A program made the position numbers and the translations under genes. A model generated the notes under the pieces. That model made no database searches. It saw nothing but the letters and a program-made list of their open reading frames with translations, and was not told the origin of the DNA. DNA of 64,000 nucleotides from Campanula takesimana (lineage: Eukaryota; Streptophyta; Magnoliopsida; Asterales; Campanulaceae), in the NCBI GenBank assembly GCA_026119855.1, contig JAOWBW010000145.1, forward strand, positions 868,001 to 932,000. The letters are read 5' to 3'. Position 1 is the first letter of the stretch. Every line of letters begins with the position of its first letter. Below, in pieces: positions 41,989-53,540 of this stretch.

Positions 41989-42107
41989 GTCTCTCTCTCT
42001 TTCTCTCTCTCTCTCTTCCTTTTATCACGATGACATATGAGGATTCATGTTAGCCGACCCCAAATTATTTTGGGACTAAGGCTTTGTTGTTGTTGTTGTT
42101 GTTGTTG
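41023..42107 (+). mobile_element. 5'-truncated RTE-type LINE
   Basis: Inserted in the copia LTR with an 8-bp target duplication TTGGTGAC (41015-41022, 42108-42115). It is truncated within reverse transcriptase. It ends with a 3' region of CT microsatellite, CATGTTAGCCGACCCC, and AAATTATTTTGGGACTAAGG followed by (TTG)n. The TTG tail and this 3' sequence are typical of plant RTE-type LINEs as I know them. Confidence 0.85.
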
Positions 42108-42313
42108 TTGGTGACATTTCATTTAGGGACCATACCTATTCATTTCTTAAGCAATGTTGATTTACCATTTTTCCCATCATAAATAGGTAAATAACATTTC
42201 AGGGATTCTACACATTGCTTAGGTTTGACTATACTTTATATTAATGTTATAGTCATGATTTTATTAATGGAAGTCCAAATAACTTGTATTGCAAGCCATG
42301 TTCTACCAGCACC

Positions 42314-43614
42314 ATCCTTACACACTCACTTCGATCACCCCTACCTCTCTTTTTCCCTCACTCCTCTTTGGAATTTTGCCCCTAATTCCTTGACCTCGTG
42401 TCCCTAGACTTTCCTTCCCAGTGTATGTTTCTTAACACAAAGTTGTTAAGGGGTACAGTTAACGGTCCTTGGTTGGTTAAGTCGGACCCCTCTTTGACTC
42501 ATACAAAAAACTTATTGAAAAATGCATAGTGGACGCGCGGAACGTGAAACTGTCATTGTTGTGGCATGGAAACGAGATGAAGAATGGCGCCAGAATTCGC
42601 TACAACGGATTCGTCGGTAATAATTGGTGAGATTGAGAGATGGCCAGAGTATGATTACATGGATTCGTTCTATGTGGAGTGGGTATGATCCAGGTTAGAT
42701 CCACAAAAGACCCCATTTCATTAACTCCAGTTATTTTTCATTAACTTTTTAATATTTCATTGCCTTTTCTAACTTTTTGTTAACATTTCTTAACATTTTT
42801 TTTTATGAAATAAGAGTGTATGTGCATATCTAACGTGCATTCTAAGTAGAGTGGTTAAAACTACTTAAAAAACAAGATTAGTTAAAAGTAAAGTTTCAAA
42901 TATCGGTTGACTTTTTTATTTCCTTAAAAAAAAAAGACTTATTTCAAGGCTAATGTTAAAGGTTCTTTTTATTTTTTGTTGACAATGGAGAAGTAAAGGC
43001 CTATTTCTTGCGAACTAATGTTGATCTTAAAATTTCTAACAATACATGACCTATAAAAAAGTTTGGTTAGACGTGAACCAGGATCATAAATGGGTTTGAG
43101 TATACTTGACCAGAAAATATTGAGATAATTATTTATTTTAGAACTAGTTAGAGACGATAAAGTTGTCTTAAAAGGAGTAACTCAATGGTAGAACTAAAAT
43201 TAAGGCTTACATTGCGTTTTCAATCCCTTTTCATGCGATTAATTTAATTAATTTTTGGCCAAATTATAAATAAATAACGTACCTTTTAGTTCCTAGATTG
43301 TTGCTGTTCTATGCTTCTTTATTTATTTTTCGTTTTGGTGAATATTTATTTATTAAAATTAAAATTAAAATTAAAATTAAAATATATCAATGAACATTAG
43401 CTCAAATGATATAGACTCTCAAATGATATAGACTCATGCATATTTTGTTCGCAAGTCAAGCAATCGGCTCCCCCTTCCCATACGTAAAGAAAAAAAAAGA
43501 ATAAAGAAAAGAAAAATAAAAAAAAAATAGAAAGCTGTACATTGTTGAGGAGGCCACGTCCAAATCCTTGTTATTATCTCTTTCTATTATTACTTTTATT
43601 AGTCTTTAGTCTTG
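42314..43614. other. AT-rich intergenic stretch
   Basis: Resumes the sequence interrupted at 38960. No gene is recognised. An (AAAATT)n microsatellite lies at about 43357-43382. Confidence 0.45.
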
Positions 43615-43617
43615 TTA

Positions 43618-44299
43618 CCATGGTTAAACCAAATTTTTCCATTCAACACCCACTTTATCACTCCACATCATCTTCTCTCTCATCCAACTCATTCATTCAA
43701 CACTCATTCAACAAAACACCCTACAATGGTTTGTTTAATCCCCCATTCAACACTTTTCTCACTCATCATCCTATACCCCACCACTTAAAATTTATTTTTT
43801 ATTTTTATGATTAGTGTTGAAATAGTTATTATTGAGATCCATTTCAAAGAAAAAAATGGTTTTTTTTTTGTGTCGGAATACAATAAAACTTACGTCTATT
43901 TAAAGAGGAAAAAAAATTAGGAATTTTGGTGTAAAATTTTTTTTTAATAAAAACATTTTCTGTAAAATAATTGAGCTCAAATAATTGGGATAAAAGAAAA
44001 TAATTCGTAAGCCAATCAGAAGCCGCCAAGTGTCACACCAAAAAAAAAAAAAAAAAAAAAAGGCTGGAGCCTCGCCTGGACGCGCCTTCTCTGGCGCGTG
44101 TTATGCACGCGCCCGCCTTGCCCAATAACAGGCCGCCACGTGGCAAATCCGGGGGACACAATTTCCATTCACAAGTGTTGAATCCATTCAACACTTCCAT
44201 TCACACCCCCCTCATTCACACACCATTGGAGCCATTAAACCAAACATTTTGTGTGAATGGGTCATTCAACACCCAAACATTTGCCCATTGTAGATGGCC
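43618..44299 (-). mobile_element. Tourist-like MITE, first of a head-to-head pair
   Basis: CCATGGTTAAACC...CATTGTAGATGGCC, flanked by TTA at 43615-43617 and 44300-44302, the PIF/Harbinger target length. The reverse complement is a copy of the next element. The interior has a GC-rich patch at 44060-44160 (CTGGCGCGTG, GCCGCCACGTGGC). Confidence 0.7.
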
Positions 44300-44302
44300 T
44301 TA

Positions 44303-44966
44303 GACCATGTACAATGGTTTGTTTAATGGGGTGTGAATTGCCATTAAACAAAAATGGGGGTGTGAATGCTTGCAATGGTTTGTTTAATTGGGGGTTGTGA
44401 ATGTTTTGGTTGAAAACTTTCAACAAGTGTGAATGCAGATTTGGTCGGGTGAGGCGCCACATGGCAGGCCAGGAGTGGTGGGGTATAAAAAGCCTGCCGA
44501 TCCTTTTTTTTTTTTTTTTCTTTTGCTTGCTTTCCACGTGTAAGGAAATGATTGGCTGGCCATATTTTTTACTTTTATCCAAATTATTTGAGCTCAAATA
44601 TTTCACATAAAATGTTTTAATTAATTTTTTTTTTTTACACCAAAATTCCTAAAAAAAAATTCTCTTTAAATTGACATAAGTTTCATTGTATTCCAACACA
44701 AAAAAAACCCATCTTTTTTCTTGAAATGGATCTCAATAATAACTATTTCAACACTAATCATAAAAATAAAAAAAAATAAAAAATTTTAAGTGGTGGGTAT
44801 AGGATGATGAGTGAGAAAATTGTTGAATGGGGGATTAAACAAACCATTGTAGAGTGTTTTGTTGAATGGGTGTTGAATGGATGAGTTGGAAGAGAGAGAA
44901 ACTGATATTGAGTGATAAAGTGGGTGTTGAATGGTTTTTTTTTTGTTTAAACCATTGTGCATGGTC
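44303..44966 (+). mobile_element. Tourist-like MITE, second of a head-to-head pair
   Basis: GACCATGTACAATGGTTTG...AAACCATTGTGCATGGTC, 664 bp, with 18-bp terminal repeats and TTA at each side (44300-44302, 44967-44969). The middle TTA is shared with the previous element. Frames 43542-43814 and 44262-44606 are repeats of this sequence and not genes. Confidence 0.75.
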
Positions 44967-45225
44967 TTATAATATGTCTCCAATCTTTATTTATCTTTAT
45001 CTTGTTAGTCACATTTGTTAAAAATAAAATAAAAATCATGTTAGCCACATTCTTTTTATTTCAATAATCTAATTACCAGTGGAGTGCCACAAAACAGAGT
45101 AAAGCACTAGTACTTCCATCACCACAACAATGTTTACATAAATATTTGGAGTTTAATTAATCAATGATTTTAAATTGATAAAAAATTAATTATGATAATA
45201 AATTTCAAACTTGATACATACAGAC

Positions 45226-45892
45226 TAGGGGTGATCATGGTCCGGTTTGGTCCATTTTTTGACAAAAAATCATATAACCAGAACCGGAACCAATACTCTG
45301 GTTCTATAAAAATTTAGATCCGGAACCAAACTAATACTTGTAAGAACCAATACACTAGTTCTGGTTCTACTGGTCTGTTCCGGTTCTAATCATTTGAAGT
45401 TTATTTGTTTTCAAATAAACGAATACTTGGGACGGAGAGAGGCGGCGCCGTTGAAGAGTCGAAGACTAATGTTTCACTCTTTGAGTAAACTGAAAAGATG
45501 ATATGAAATATGAAAAATAAAAGTTGAAAAGTGAGAATAACTGAATAAGGATTAGGAGTCTAGGACTTGGCTTTGGCGGTTTGGGACCATGGGGCTTGGG
45601 TTCAGTACAATGTAATAATTAAATGAGTAATTTTTTATAAAGCAATTTAAATGGATCTTTAAAAAATTATAATACAAAAGTAAGTATATAATTTTATTAA
45701 CTATATAATAATACAGGTATAAAATAAATATATATAGTATATATGCAAAACTGGTCCGGTCCGGTTCTAACCGGAGTTAATTTACCAAGAATCAGGACCG
45801 AACCAATATACTGGTTCTATAATATTTTGAAACCAGAACCAAATCTTATGTACTGGTCTGGTCCGGTTCTAAATTTTTTTTTCTCACCCCTA
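45226..45892. mobile_element. hAT-type MITE
   Basis: TAGGGGTGATCA...TTCTCACCCCTA with a perfect 8-bp target duplication ATACAGAC (45218-45225, 45893-45900). The subterminal regions repeat GGTCCGGTT and AACCGGAACC. Confidence 0.9.
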
Positions 45893-45900
45893 ATACAGAC

Positions 45901-46842
45901 GGCTTTCCGAGTTAAGTCTATCTTGTCTTTACCATGAATAATTTTCTTACCATTTCCAATCGAATGATCCATTAATACAACTAGTTGAAGACTAGACTTA
46001 TAAAATGCTCATAAATTTTCTGTTAACAATCATTGATTGATGTATAACACATTTAGTATATAGACCCAAAAAATAACACTAACTAATAATTGACCAATAA
46101 GATTTTATGAACAAAACTTATAAATATTTGCGCCTTTAATATTAAAGTGGTTTGTTTGAGCTGAATGAGATCTTTGAATGGCCAAAGAGTGTTGTATTTT
46201 GTAACATTCAGATGTTTCATTTAACTCAAACAAACAGACTCTTAATCTAATCCGAATCGACCTTGTATCAAGTTTATAATTGAAGAATAGAAAGGTTCTT
46301 CATCTGAATAACTTAATTCCTCAATCTAGCTTATAATATCCTTCTGCTTGAATTGGGGAAGGAGACTGGTCAAAATGTCTTCATCTTTTTTTCTTTTTCA
46401 TTTGTTTGACTTTTGAGCACTGCATTATTATTTAAGTGGAGAAAACGTAGACATCTTAAACTTGACTTAATCTTTATAAATCTGATAAACAAAACAAAAC
46501 AAAACAAAACTTGTCTATCTTAAATTTGACTACAGATTATCAGTTTGGTAAATCCAGAAAACCTTGTCCATCTTAAACTTGACTATAGTCTTTGATGGAA
46601 AAAAACCAAATGATTAGGCAAGTGACAATTCAAAAGATAAGTGCTCATATTAGACTAGCAATAGAATTTACACTTAAATAAGTATGTTCAAATTCAGTTT
46701 ATTAATTTCATCAATTGGATTGTTTTCATCTCTCTATTAATAACAAGAATCACAATTGACTGATCAATCTTCTCAATAATTTCTTCTACTTAATTGTACT
46801 TGATTGTACTATAGCGAAATTGAATTAAAATATAACAAAAAC
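45901..46842. other. AT-rich intergenic stretch
   Basis: No gene. A word ATCTTAAACTTGACT recurs at about 46453, 46518 and 46571 with changes, separated by ~55-65 bp, suggesting an old short tandem repeat. Confidence 0.45.
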
Positions 46843-47110
46843 TACTCCCTCCGTCTCAAAATAGATGTCGTTTGGGAGTGTTTCACACATATTAAAAAAT
46901 GTCATTAATGCATGTGAAAAAGTCTAAAATACCCCTAAAGTAATTCAACTACCTAGGTAATTAAACGGTTAGGTAAGAGATAGTTCACTATCATTATTTA
47001 AAGGTATAATTGGTATAGAGCAATAAAAAAACATTGAAAATAGTGAAATAACAAGTATTTTGATACAATTTAACTCCCAAAACGACATCTATTTTGAGAC
47101 GGATGAAGTA
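46843..47110. mobile_element. Stowaway-type MITE
   Basis: TACTCCCTCCGTCTCAAAATAG...CTATTTTGAGACGGATGAAGTA, 268 bp, same subfamily as 48042-48531. Confidence 0.8.
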
Positions 47111-47188
47111 TTACCATCCGCATCAGTAACCCACTTATTCAAAATTAAAGTTTAGACTCTTTCACGCATATTTAAGAATGTAGTGAAG

Positions 47189-48027
47189 GCAAAAACTTGG
47201 GTGAGATCGTCTCACCTTGTGAGACGGATCCACCCATGGATCATGCCCAGAGACCCGCCCAGGTAACCCTCCCAGCACGTGTCACGTGTCCCCTTAAAAA
47301 AAAAATTCCATCAACTTTAAAATGCTATAACTTGAGATTTTGAAGTAAAAATAAATAAATAAAAATATTGTTGTGTTCGTCTCAAAGAGACGAATAAAAC
47401 TAGATATGTCATGATATAGTTTCATTTTTTTTTAAAGAAAAACATATTTTTTAACACACAAAAAAAAGTGAGCTGCTCGTCGTAAAAATGTAACACATTT
47501 TTATGAAGAAAGTAACAGTTTAGTCTGAAAAAATAACACTTTATTGTAAGATGTAACAACAGTTTTGCAAAAAAAAAAAATTTGGTTAGAAAAAGTAATA
47601 ATTGAAGTGTAACACAATGCATATATGATTATAATTTGTTATATAGATGAATGTAACAGTTTTATAGAATAAATGTTACTTTTTTTCTTTAAAAAACAGT
47701 AAAAAATCATGTATATAATCGGGATTTGCATTTCTATTGAATGTACAACCCTTGAAAAGTGTTACAATTGAGAAAAAAATGTTACATTCATTATTATACA
47801 ATGTTACATTAGTTTAATAGTCAATCTCATATTATCTTTAATCTATTTCAGTAAATTTGTGGTACATTTTTTGAAAAAAAAAAGTGTTACATATGAAAAA
47901 AAAAAAGTGTTACATTTCTTTATAAAAAAGTGTTACTTTTGCTGGCGGGCAAAATATGGCAGGGAAAAAAAGTTGGAGGCAAAAAAAAAAAAAAAAAAAA
48001 AATTCGTCGTACAGGAGACCGGCCCTG
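47189..48027 (+). mobile_element. GTAAC-motif-rich element, copy C (diverged)
   Basis: The left end GGTGAGATCGTCTCACCTTGTGAG with GGATCCACCC and CACGTGTCACGTG recalls the ends of copies A and B. The interior has TGTAACA/GTAACA in the left half (47486-47660) and TGTTAC in the right half (47680-47945), again changing direction about the middle. Right end GGAGACCGGCCCTG. No coding capacity. Confidence 0.5.
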
Positions 48028-48041
48028 TAGTGAATACATGA

Positions 48042-48531
48042 TACTCCCTCTGTTTCAAAATACATGTCGTTTTAGACTTCTTCACACATATTAAGAATGC
48101 AATTAATACATGTAAAAAAGAATTATGTACCCCTAAAATAATCCAACTACCTAGATAATTAAATATTCAAAAGTGTTGCACCAAGCTAGGTACTTTCCAT
48201 CACATTGATCAAATGCCTAGACTATTACATAGAATCCCTAGACTAGAAACTTGGCTACAAACTTACAACTAAAATAGGTTCTCCACACCTCCCGCAGGAG
48301 TCGAACCCAGGACCTCCACTAAAGGAGACCCTTTAACACACTCACACATACCGCTAGACCAGAAGGCTTTTGGTGATAATTAAATATTTAAACAAGAGAT
48401 ATTTCACAATTATTGAATGATGGTATAATTGGAAAAAAAGAGCAAATATGTCTTGGAAATAGTAAAACGTCAAATATTTTGAAACAAAATTTAACTTCTA
48501 AAACGTCATGTATTTTGAAACGGAGGGAGTA
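48042..48531. mobile_element. Stowaway-type MITE containing a SINE
   Basis: TACTCCCTCTGTTTCAAAAT...ATTTTGAAACGGAGGGAGTA; interior split at 48167 by a SINE. Without it, about 270 bp, like 46843-47110. Confidence 0.85.
48168..48374 (-). mobile_element. tRNA-derived SINE
   Basis: 207 bp flanked by a 14-bp target duplication GATAATTAAATATT (48154-48167, 48375-48388). On the minus strand the head has pol III box A TGGTCTAGCGG (48351-48361) and box B GGTTCGACTCC (48297-48307), spaced as in tRNA genes. The rest is a non-tRNA body. It resembles plant Au-like SINEs, with low certainty on family. Confidence 0.85.
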
Positions 48532-48641
48532 AAAAAATTCAGTTGTCTTTAAAATAACTCAAATTTTAAGTGATTAAATACTTGTATAAGAGATACACTT
48601 TCTGGTTCAAAATAAATATCGTCTTGAAAGGTAAAAGTTAG

Positions 48642-49173
48642 TAGTCCCTCCGTTCTAATATATTTGTCGTTTTAAAAATGAAAATTTGTTTCAAAATATT
48701 GGACATTTTACTATTATCAAGACATTTTTATCCTTTTAACTCAATTATATCCTTATTAAATAATATGAATTATCACTTGTACAAGCATTTAATCACTTAA
48801 AAAATTAAATTACTTTAAGAATAATTGGAGCCTTTAGATCTTAATTTTATTACTACATTGAAACTTGTTCAATTACATTGATTGTATTAGTTAAGTAAAG
48901 TAATACATGAGAGAAAAACAATTAATAAGAGTACTTTTGATACCATCTTTAGTAATAATTACATTTCATCAAACATTTAAACACTCTAAAAGAACATCTA
49001 TTTTGTTTAGTACTTCACAATCACTAATAAAATTATATTTGAAACAAAAGGATAAAGATTTATTAGTAATAATAAAGTGTCAAATATTATAGACTAAATT
49101 TTCATTTTTAAAACAAGAAGTATTTGAATGCTTAAAGAAAAAAGAACAAGAAGCATTTGAAAGGGAAGGAGTA
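48642..49173. mobile_element. diverged Stowaway-like MITE
   Basis: TAGTCCCTCCGTTC...GGGAAGGAGTA; internal TGTTTCAAAATATTGG and its inverted partner. The ends are poorly conserved. A lone terminus-like piece (CTTTCTGGTTCAAAATAAAT) precedes it at about 48597. Confidence 0.5.
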
Positions 49174-50504
49174 TTATAATTATTTAATTTTAGCAATCAA
49201 ATGCTACAAAAGCTCATCATTGTTCTGGTCAATATTGGACAATTGAGCAACTTTAGAAGGTTTGGGTATAAATGGAATATAAATTTTAGAAATCAAAATG
49301 TTGACACAAGATGTTAACGAGGAAACCCCTTGAAACAACCGTTCTCTGGCATAAAATCTTGGGAGGTTTTGGAAGACCTGCCTTGACCAAAGAATTTACT
49401 AATATTGAGAGAGTACAACTTCGGAAAACATTGAGAGAGTTACAAAGAGTAGGAACCAATTAACCGCATGCAGGTCGTTAATTCAGAATGTCTTTTAAGG
49501 CGTTAACGTGATCTGGATGTCGATATGTAACTGTAAATTTCTATCCCAAACAATTGCCACAATTTTATTTTATTTTTTAATTTTTGGTGAATATGAAAAG
49601 TAAAAAAAAATAAAATCGTAACGGCTGTCATCCGCTATCATTTATGTGGCGGTTCGATTGGAGAAGAAATCGATGCAGGTGAAGTGAAATCCAAGGCGCA
49701 GGATGTCAAGATGGCGGAGCAGGTTAATCTAGCAGCAGAAGATAAGGAGGAAGGTGAAGAAGAAAAGAAAGATTAGGATGGTGGTACTTCAGCAGCAGTA
49801 GGCCAAGGAGTTTCTTTTAAAAAAATAATTTAATTAGTTTTTGTGGTATTTGTGAGGGTGTGTCCTAAAAAAATATTTACTTTTTGATTTTTACTTATTT
49901 GCATGTCTCTGTTGACATGTTGGTTTGGATGCTTTTGGGGTCATGTCTGTGTTTTCATGGCTCGTACTTTGGATGTTTTCATTTAATTAACATAGGTTCT
50001 TTATGATGATGTTAAATATTTTTCATTTTGTGCTTGTGAGTAAAATGCAATATTACAACATCTAGATGTTTAACTCTAGTTCATGACTTTAGTAAAGTGC
50101 AAGAGGTCTTACAACATATAAAGTCTACACATTGGTCCCCTTACAACTTATATTAAGCATGAACATCAAGCGCCTAGGCGAGGTGTAAAAAACATAACAT
50201 TCGTAGAAAAGATGTAAAATCTTTTACACCTTAGAAGGATATGTACCTTTCATCTAGGATTATCATCCAGGCTTGCGTTTTCATCTTGGTTGGTTATCTT
50301 GCACTTTTGAATTGACAAGTTAAACTCATAATATCTTGCAAAACAAAAATATGTTAGGGTTGGGTGTTAGCATAGCTAACACCCTCTGATGCTTAAGTCA
50401 ATAACTTTTCAATGTAAATAAATAATCTTAAAAAAGAAAGGACAAAAATGAAAATGACTTATTAAAACTGCATACCAGTTTTTGTAGTTGTATAAGACTA
50501 CAAC
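49174..50504. other. non-coding stretch, probably 3' part of the second TAT-like element
   Basis: No gene is certain. At 49674-49776 (+) a frame reads IDAGEVKSKAQDVKMAEQ, then VNLAAEDKEEGEEEKKD and a stop. This acidic end, antisense to the integrase at 50505-51117, recalls the antisense genes of the first TAT element, but homology is not shown. Confidence 0.3.
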
Positions 50505-51117
50505 TTACATGAAGTATTGCTTGAGGTGGATCGTATTCCAACTTTTTAGAATTCTGGTACCATCTAAAGTTGACAACCAGTATGCCCCATTTCTATCTTC
50601 TGAATCAATGAGGTAAGGTCCTTCCCACTTGGCAGCAAGCTTTCCAACATTCAATTCTCTAGTATTTTTGAATATTTTACTGAGAACCATGTCTCTAACT
50701 TGGAACCTTCTTATTCGAATGATCTTATTGTAGGACTTGGAAATTCTTTGTTGGTAGGCTGCCATCCTTATCATTGCTATGTCTCTAAGCTCATCTGCAG
50801 TGTTTAGGTCGTAGGCTAGAATGAGTTGATTGTCATCTAGGGTTGTTAGTCCATATCTAGTTGTTGGAACTGTTACTTCTACCCGGATGACTACTTCTGT
50901 CCCAATTACTAAAGAGTAAGGGGTTTCTCCTGTTGCGTTCTTGAAAGTTGTTCGATTTGCCTAAAGTACAAGTTGTAGTTCTTCAGCCCATCTACCCTTC
51001 TTCTGATCAAGTCGTCTTTTCAAGTTGTTGATTATCAACTTGTTGCTTGATTTTGCTTGTCCATTAGCTTGAGAATGTACTAGTGTCGGCGTAATCAACT
51101 TGATTCCTCAGCCCAAT
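50505..51117 (-). pseudogene. TAT-like gypsy integrase, C-terminal part (second element)
   Basis: Minus-strand SQANGQAKSSNKLIINNLKR, GRWAEELQLVL, NATGETPYSLVIGTEVV and RYGLTTLDDNQLILAYDLNTADELRDIAMIRMAAYQQRI lead to RRFQVRDMVLSKIFKNTRE and KWEGPYLIDSEDRNGAYWLSTLDG, then HLKQYF and a stop. These are the end of the integrase core and the C-terminal domain in the form used by TAT elements. The Glu of the NGQxE motif reads K here. The upstream part lies past a copia insertion, at 56604-57136. Stop codons replace at least one Trp. Confidence 0.75.
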
Positions 51118-52088
51118 TATTAGTCTTCTTTCTAATAATTGGGACATAAGTTGTCATCCGGGTAGAAGTAAATGTTCTCTAGGTTTCTGAATTTTGTACG
51201 GAATTGTGATTGCCTTTTGTCTTAGTTCAGCCGTACAGTTTGTGCTCTCGATATCTGAACTTTAGTACGGAAATGTGATGTTCTAAGTCAAAAATTTGAT
51301 TTTTGACTTCATGAATTTCTAAAAGGAAAGAGGATTTAAAGATAAAGGCAAAACAAATGTTTTCATGTCTAAAGGAAATAATTATGGCTAAAATTATAAC
51401 TCTAAATGCAATTTTGTTCCATGGCAATGAGATTGACCATTTAAAATTGTAATCATAAGACCAAAGAAAAAGAATGGTAGTGAGACTACCGCTTCAGATA
51501 CTTATGTTATAAAATTAATCTTTCTACTTCTAATTATTGGGTATTGGATACCAGATTAGATCTCACATTTGTATACACGGGCAACAATTAGTAAATAAAA
51601 CGGCTACTTATGAAACGTAAATCTAGGAATTGTAATGATACAAGAGTTGCAACATTGGTCGTAGAACACTTTTGAAGTGATAAGGCTATAACATAAATAA
51701 CAAGAAATCTAAACCCAATGATGTAAGCGTTACATTCTTATGGCATTATTGGTTTGACCAAATAAATAAGAAACGCATATCTAAAATTTCATGAGACGGA
51801 CTTTTAGAATCATATGATATATGCAAGTTTTATTTAGTTGGAACAAGACACCTTTTACAAGGAGTATTAAAAGGGCTAATAACTTGATGTATATGGTCCA
51901 TTAAATAGCAGTGCTAAGGGAGGATTTTGGTACAACTTGCTAAAACTATTCAAACACTCCGATTTGATTGTGATGATGAATACTTAAACCAAGAATTTGA
52001 TAATCATATTTAACATTGTGAAATTGTTTCATAATTAACTCCACTAGGAACACCATTATGGAATGATGTGTCTGAATGGAGGAATGGA

Positions 52089-52846
52089 CACTACAACAAA
52101 TATTACTTTTGCCGGCACTTACTTACCGGCACTTGTAAAAGTGCCGTAAAATTATGGCACTTTTCAAAAGAATGCTGCAAATTTCCGGCACTTTTTATGA
52201 AGTGCCGCTAAATTTTCGGCACTTTTTCACAAAGTGCCGCAAATTAGTGGCACTTTGAAAAAGTGCCGGAAGTTGTGTCAGAAATTAGCGGCACTTATAA
52301 AGTGTGCCTGAAAATTTGCGGCAATTATTAAAAAGTGCCGCTAAATTTCTGACACTTTTTTATAAAGTGCCGCTAATAACAATAGATTTCTTTTGAATAT
52401 CATTATTATATTTTGAAAATTAATCATATTTTTTATTTCACTTTGCTTTAATTTGTTAATTATAACATATTTATATATATACTACAACCATAAAAATGCA
52501 TTAATATAAGCTTATGCGTGATGATAAATAATTGTATCTGTAAATTTGTATCAAAAAAAGATTTAGTCTAGCGGTAGACAGCTTGCTTCGTATGTGATGA
52601 GGTCTTATGTTCGAATCTTGGTAAGTTTAATATTTTTTTATTTAAAATACGACACTTAAAAAGTGCCGGAAATTTGCGGTACTTTTAAAAATGACGGTAA
52701 TTTTGCGGCACTTTTAAAGTGCCGGAAAGTATTACCGACACCACTTTTCCCAGCACTTAGAAAAGTGCCGGAAATAGCTTTTCCGGCACTTTTTCCCGTT
52801 TTTGACACTTTTTAAAGTGCCGCAAAAAGTCATATTTGTTGTAGTG
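52089..52846. mobile_element. CACTA-type non-autonomous element
   Basis: CACTACAACAAATATTAC...CATATTTGTTGTAGTG, with a 3-bp target duplication GGA (52086-52088, 52847-52849), as expected of CACTA elements. The subterminal arrays repeat AAGTGCCGGAAA and GCGGCACTTTT in both directions. It has no transposase. A tRNA-like piece is embedded at 52562-52622. Confidence 0.9.
52562..52622 (+). repeat. tRNA-like box A/box B segment inside the CACTA element
   Basis: TAGTCTAGCGG (52564-52574) fits pol III box A and GTTCGAATC (52609-52617) fits box B, about 35 bp apart. No target duplications were seen around it, so it may be an ancient SINE head or tRNA remnant fixed in the element. Confidence 0.5.
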
Positions 52847-53540
52847 GGAACCTTATTAGATATGGTTCATTAGATAATAAGTCAAATTGATCTTCCATTA
52901 GTTATTTTGGGATTATGCATTGAAAACTACCATGATTACATTAATTTGAGTTCCATCAAAATAGGTTTAATAGATACCATATGAGATATGTAATGAAATA
53001 AAACCTAGTTTGTCTTTCATAAAAATTTGGGAATGTGAGACTTTTGAGAAAAGACTTGTATAGGACAAGATCACATCTAAATTTGATAAATGTATTTTCA
53101 TGGGATATGCTAAGGAAACTTTAGGAAATTATTTTACTTCTAAGAAACAAATTGTTTGTTGCTTATGATGGTACTTTTCTAGATAAATTGTTTATCTCTA
53201 AAAAGAACCAGTGGGAGTAAAATATCTCGAATAGTTCGAAACCAAGAAAATAACATCGAACCTATGGTGGAAGTTGAACAAGCTTTCACAAGGAATTGTG
53301 AAAATCCGTTCAAGTTACATAAGTTCCTCGCATATATGATAGAATACAATATAAAAAAAAAGAAATATAGATTTCTTGTAATAGAAAGTATTGAGGTAGA
53401 ATTCATTGATAATGATAAATCTACCACATATAAAAATGTGAAGTTCGCTACAGATTTAGATTAATGGCTTGGAGTCATAAAATCTAAATTGCAATCCAGG
53501 AATGTTAATAAAGTTTGGAACTTGATCATTCTACACCAAG

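Larger units (their letters stand above)
38961..42308 (-). mobile_element. small Ty1/copia derivative, 3' and 5' LTR with deleted interior
   Basis: The LTRs are 38961-39446 (3' copy) and 40730-42308 (5' copy, split by a LINE). They differ at only about 8 of 486 positions by eye. A perfect 5-bp target duplication GCACC flanks it (38956-38960, 42309-42313). The interior is just 1.28 kb: RNase H joined directly to a leader, with gag, protease, integrase and RT deleted. PBS and PPT are intact, so it could still be mobilised in trans. The left LTR starts TATTGG where the other has TGTTGG, an end mutation. Confidence 0.85.
40730..42308 (-). repeat. copia 5' LTR interrupted by a LINE
   Basis: LTR sequence at 40730-41022 and 42108-42308, matching the 3' LTR either side of the LINE target TTGGTGAC. 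It ends GTTCTACCA, against GTTCTAACA in the other copy. Confidence 0.85.

Noticed and set aside
43542..44983. Frames with many HPL/HSF/NTF residues in the Tourist-like pair
   Set aside because: They are repeats of the MITE ends in both orientations and change with the copy.
48251..48374. A tRNA gene on the minus strand
   Set aside because: Target duplications and a non-tRNA body show that it is a SINE head.
52562..52622. A functional tRNA gene
   Set aside because: Box A and box B are present but no acceptor stem or anticodon arm could be folded by eye, so I list it only as tRNA-like.
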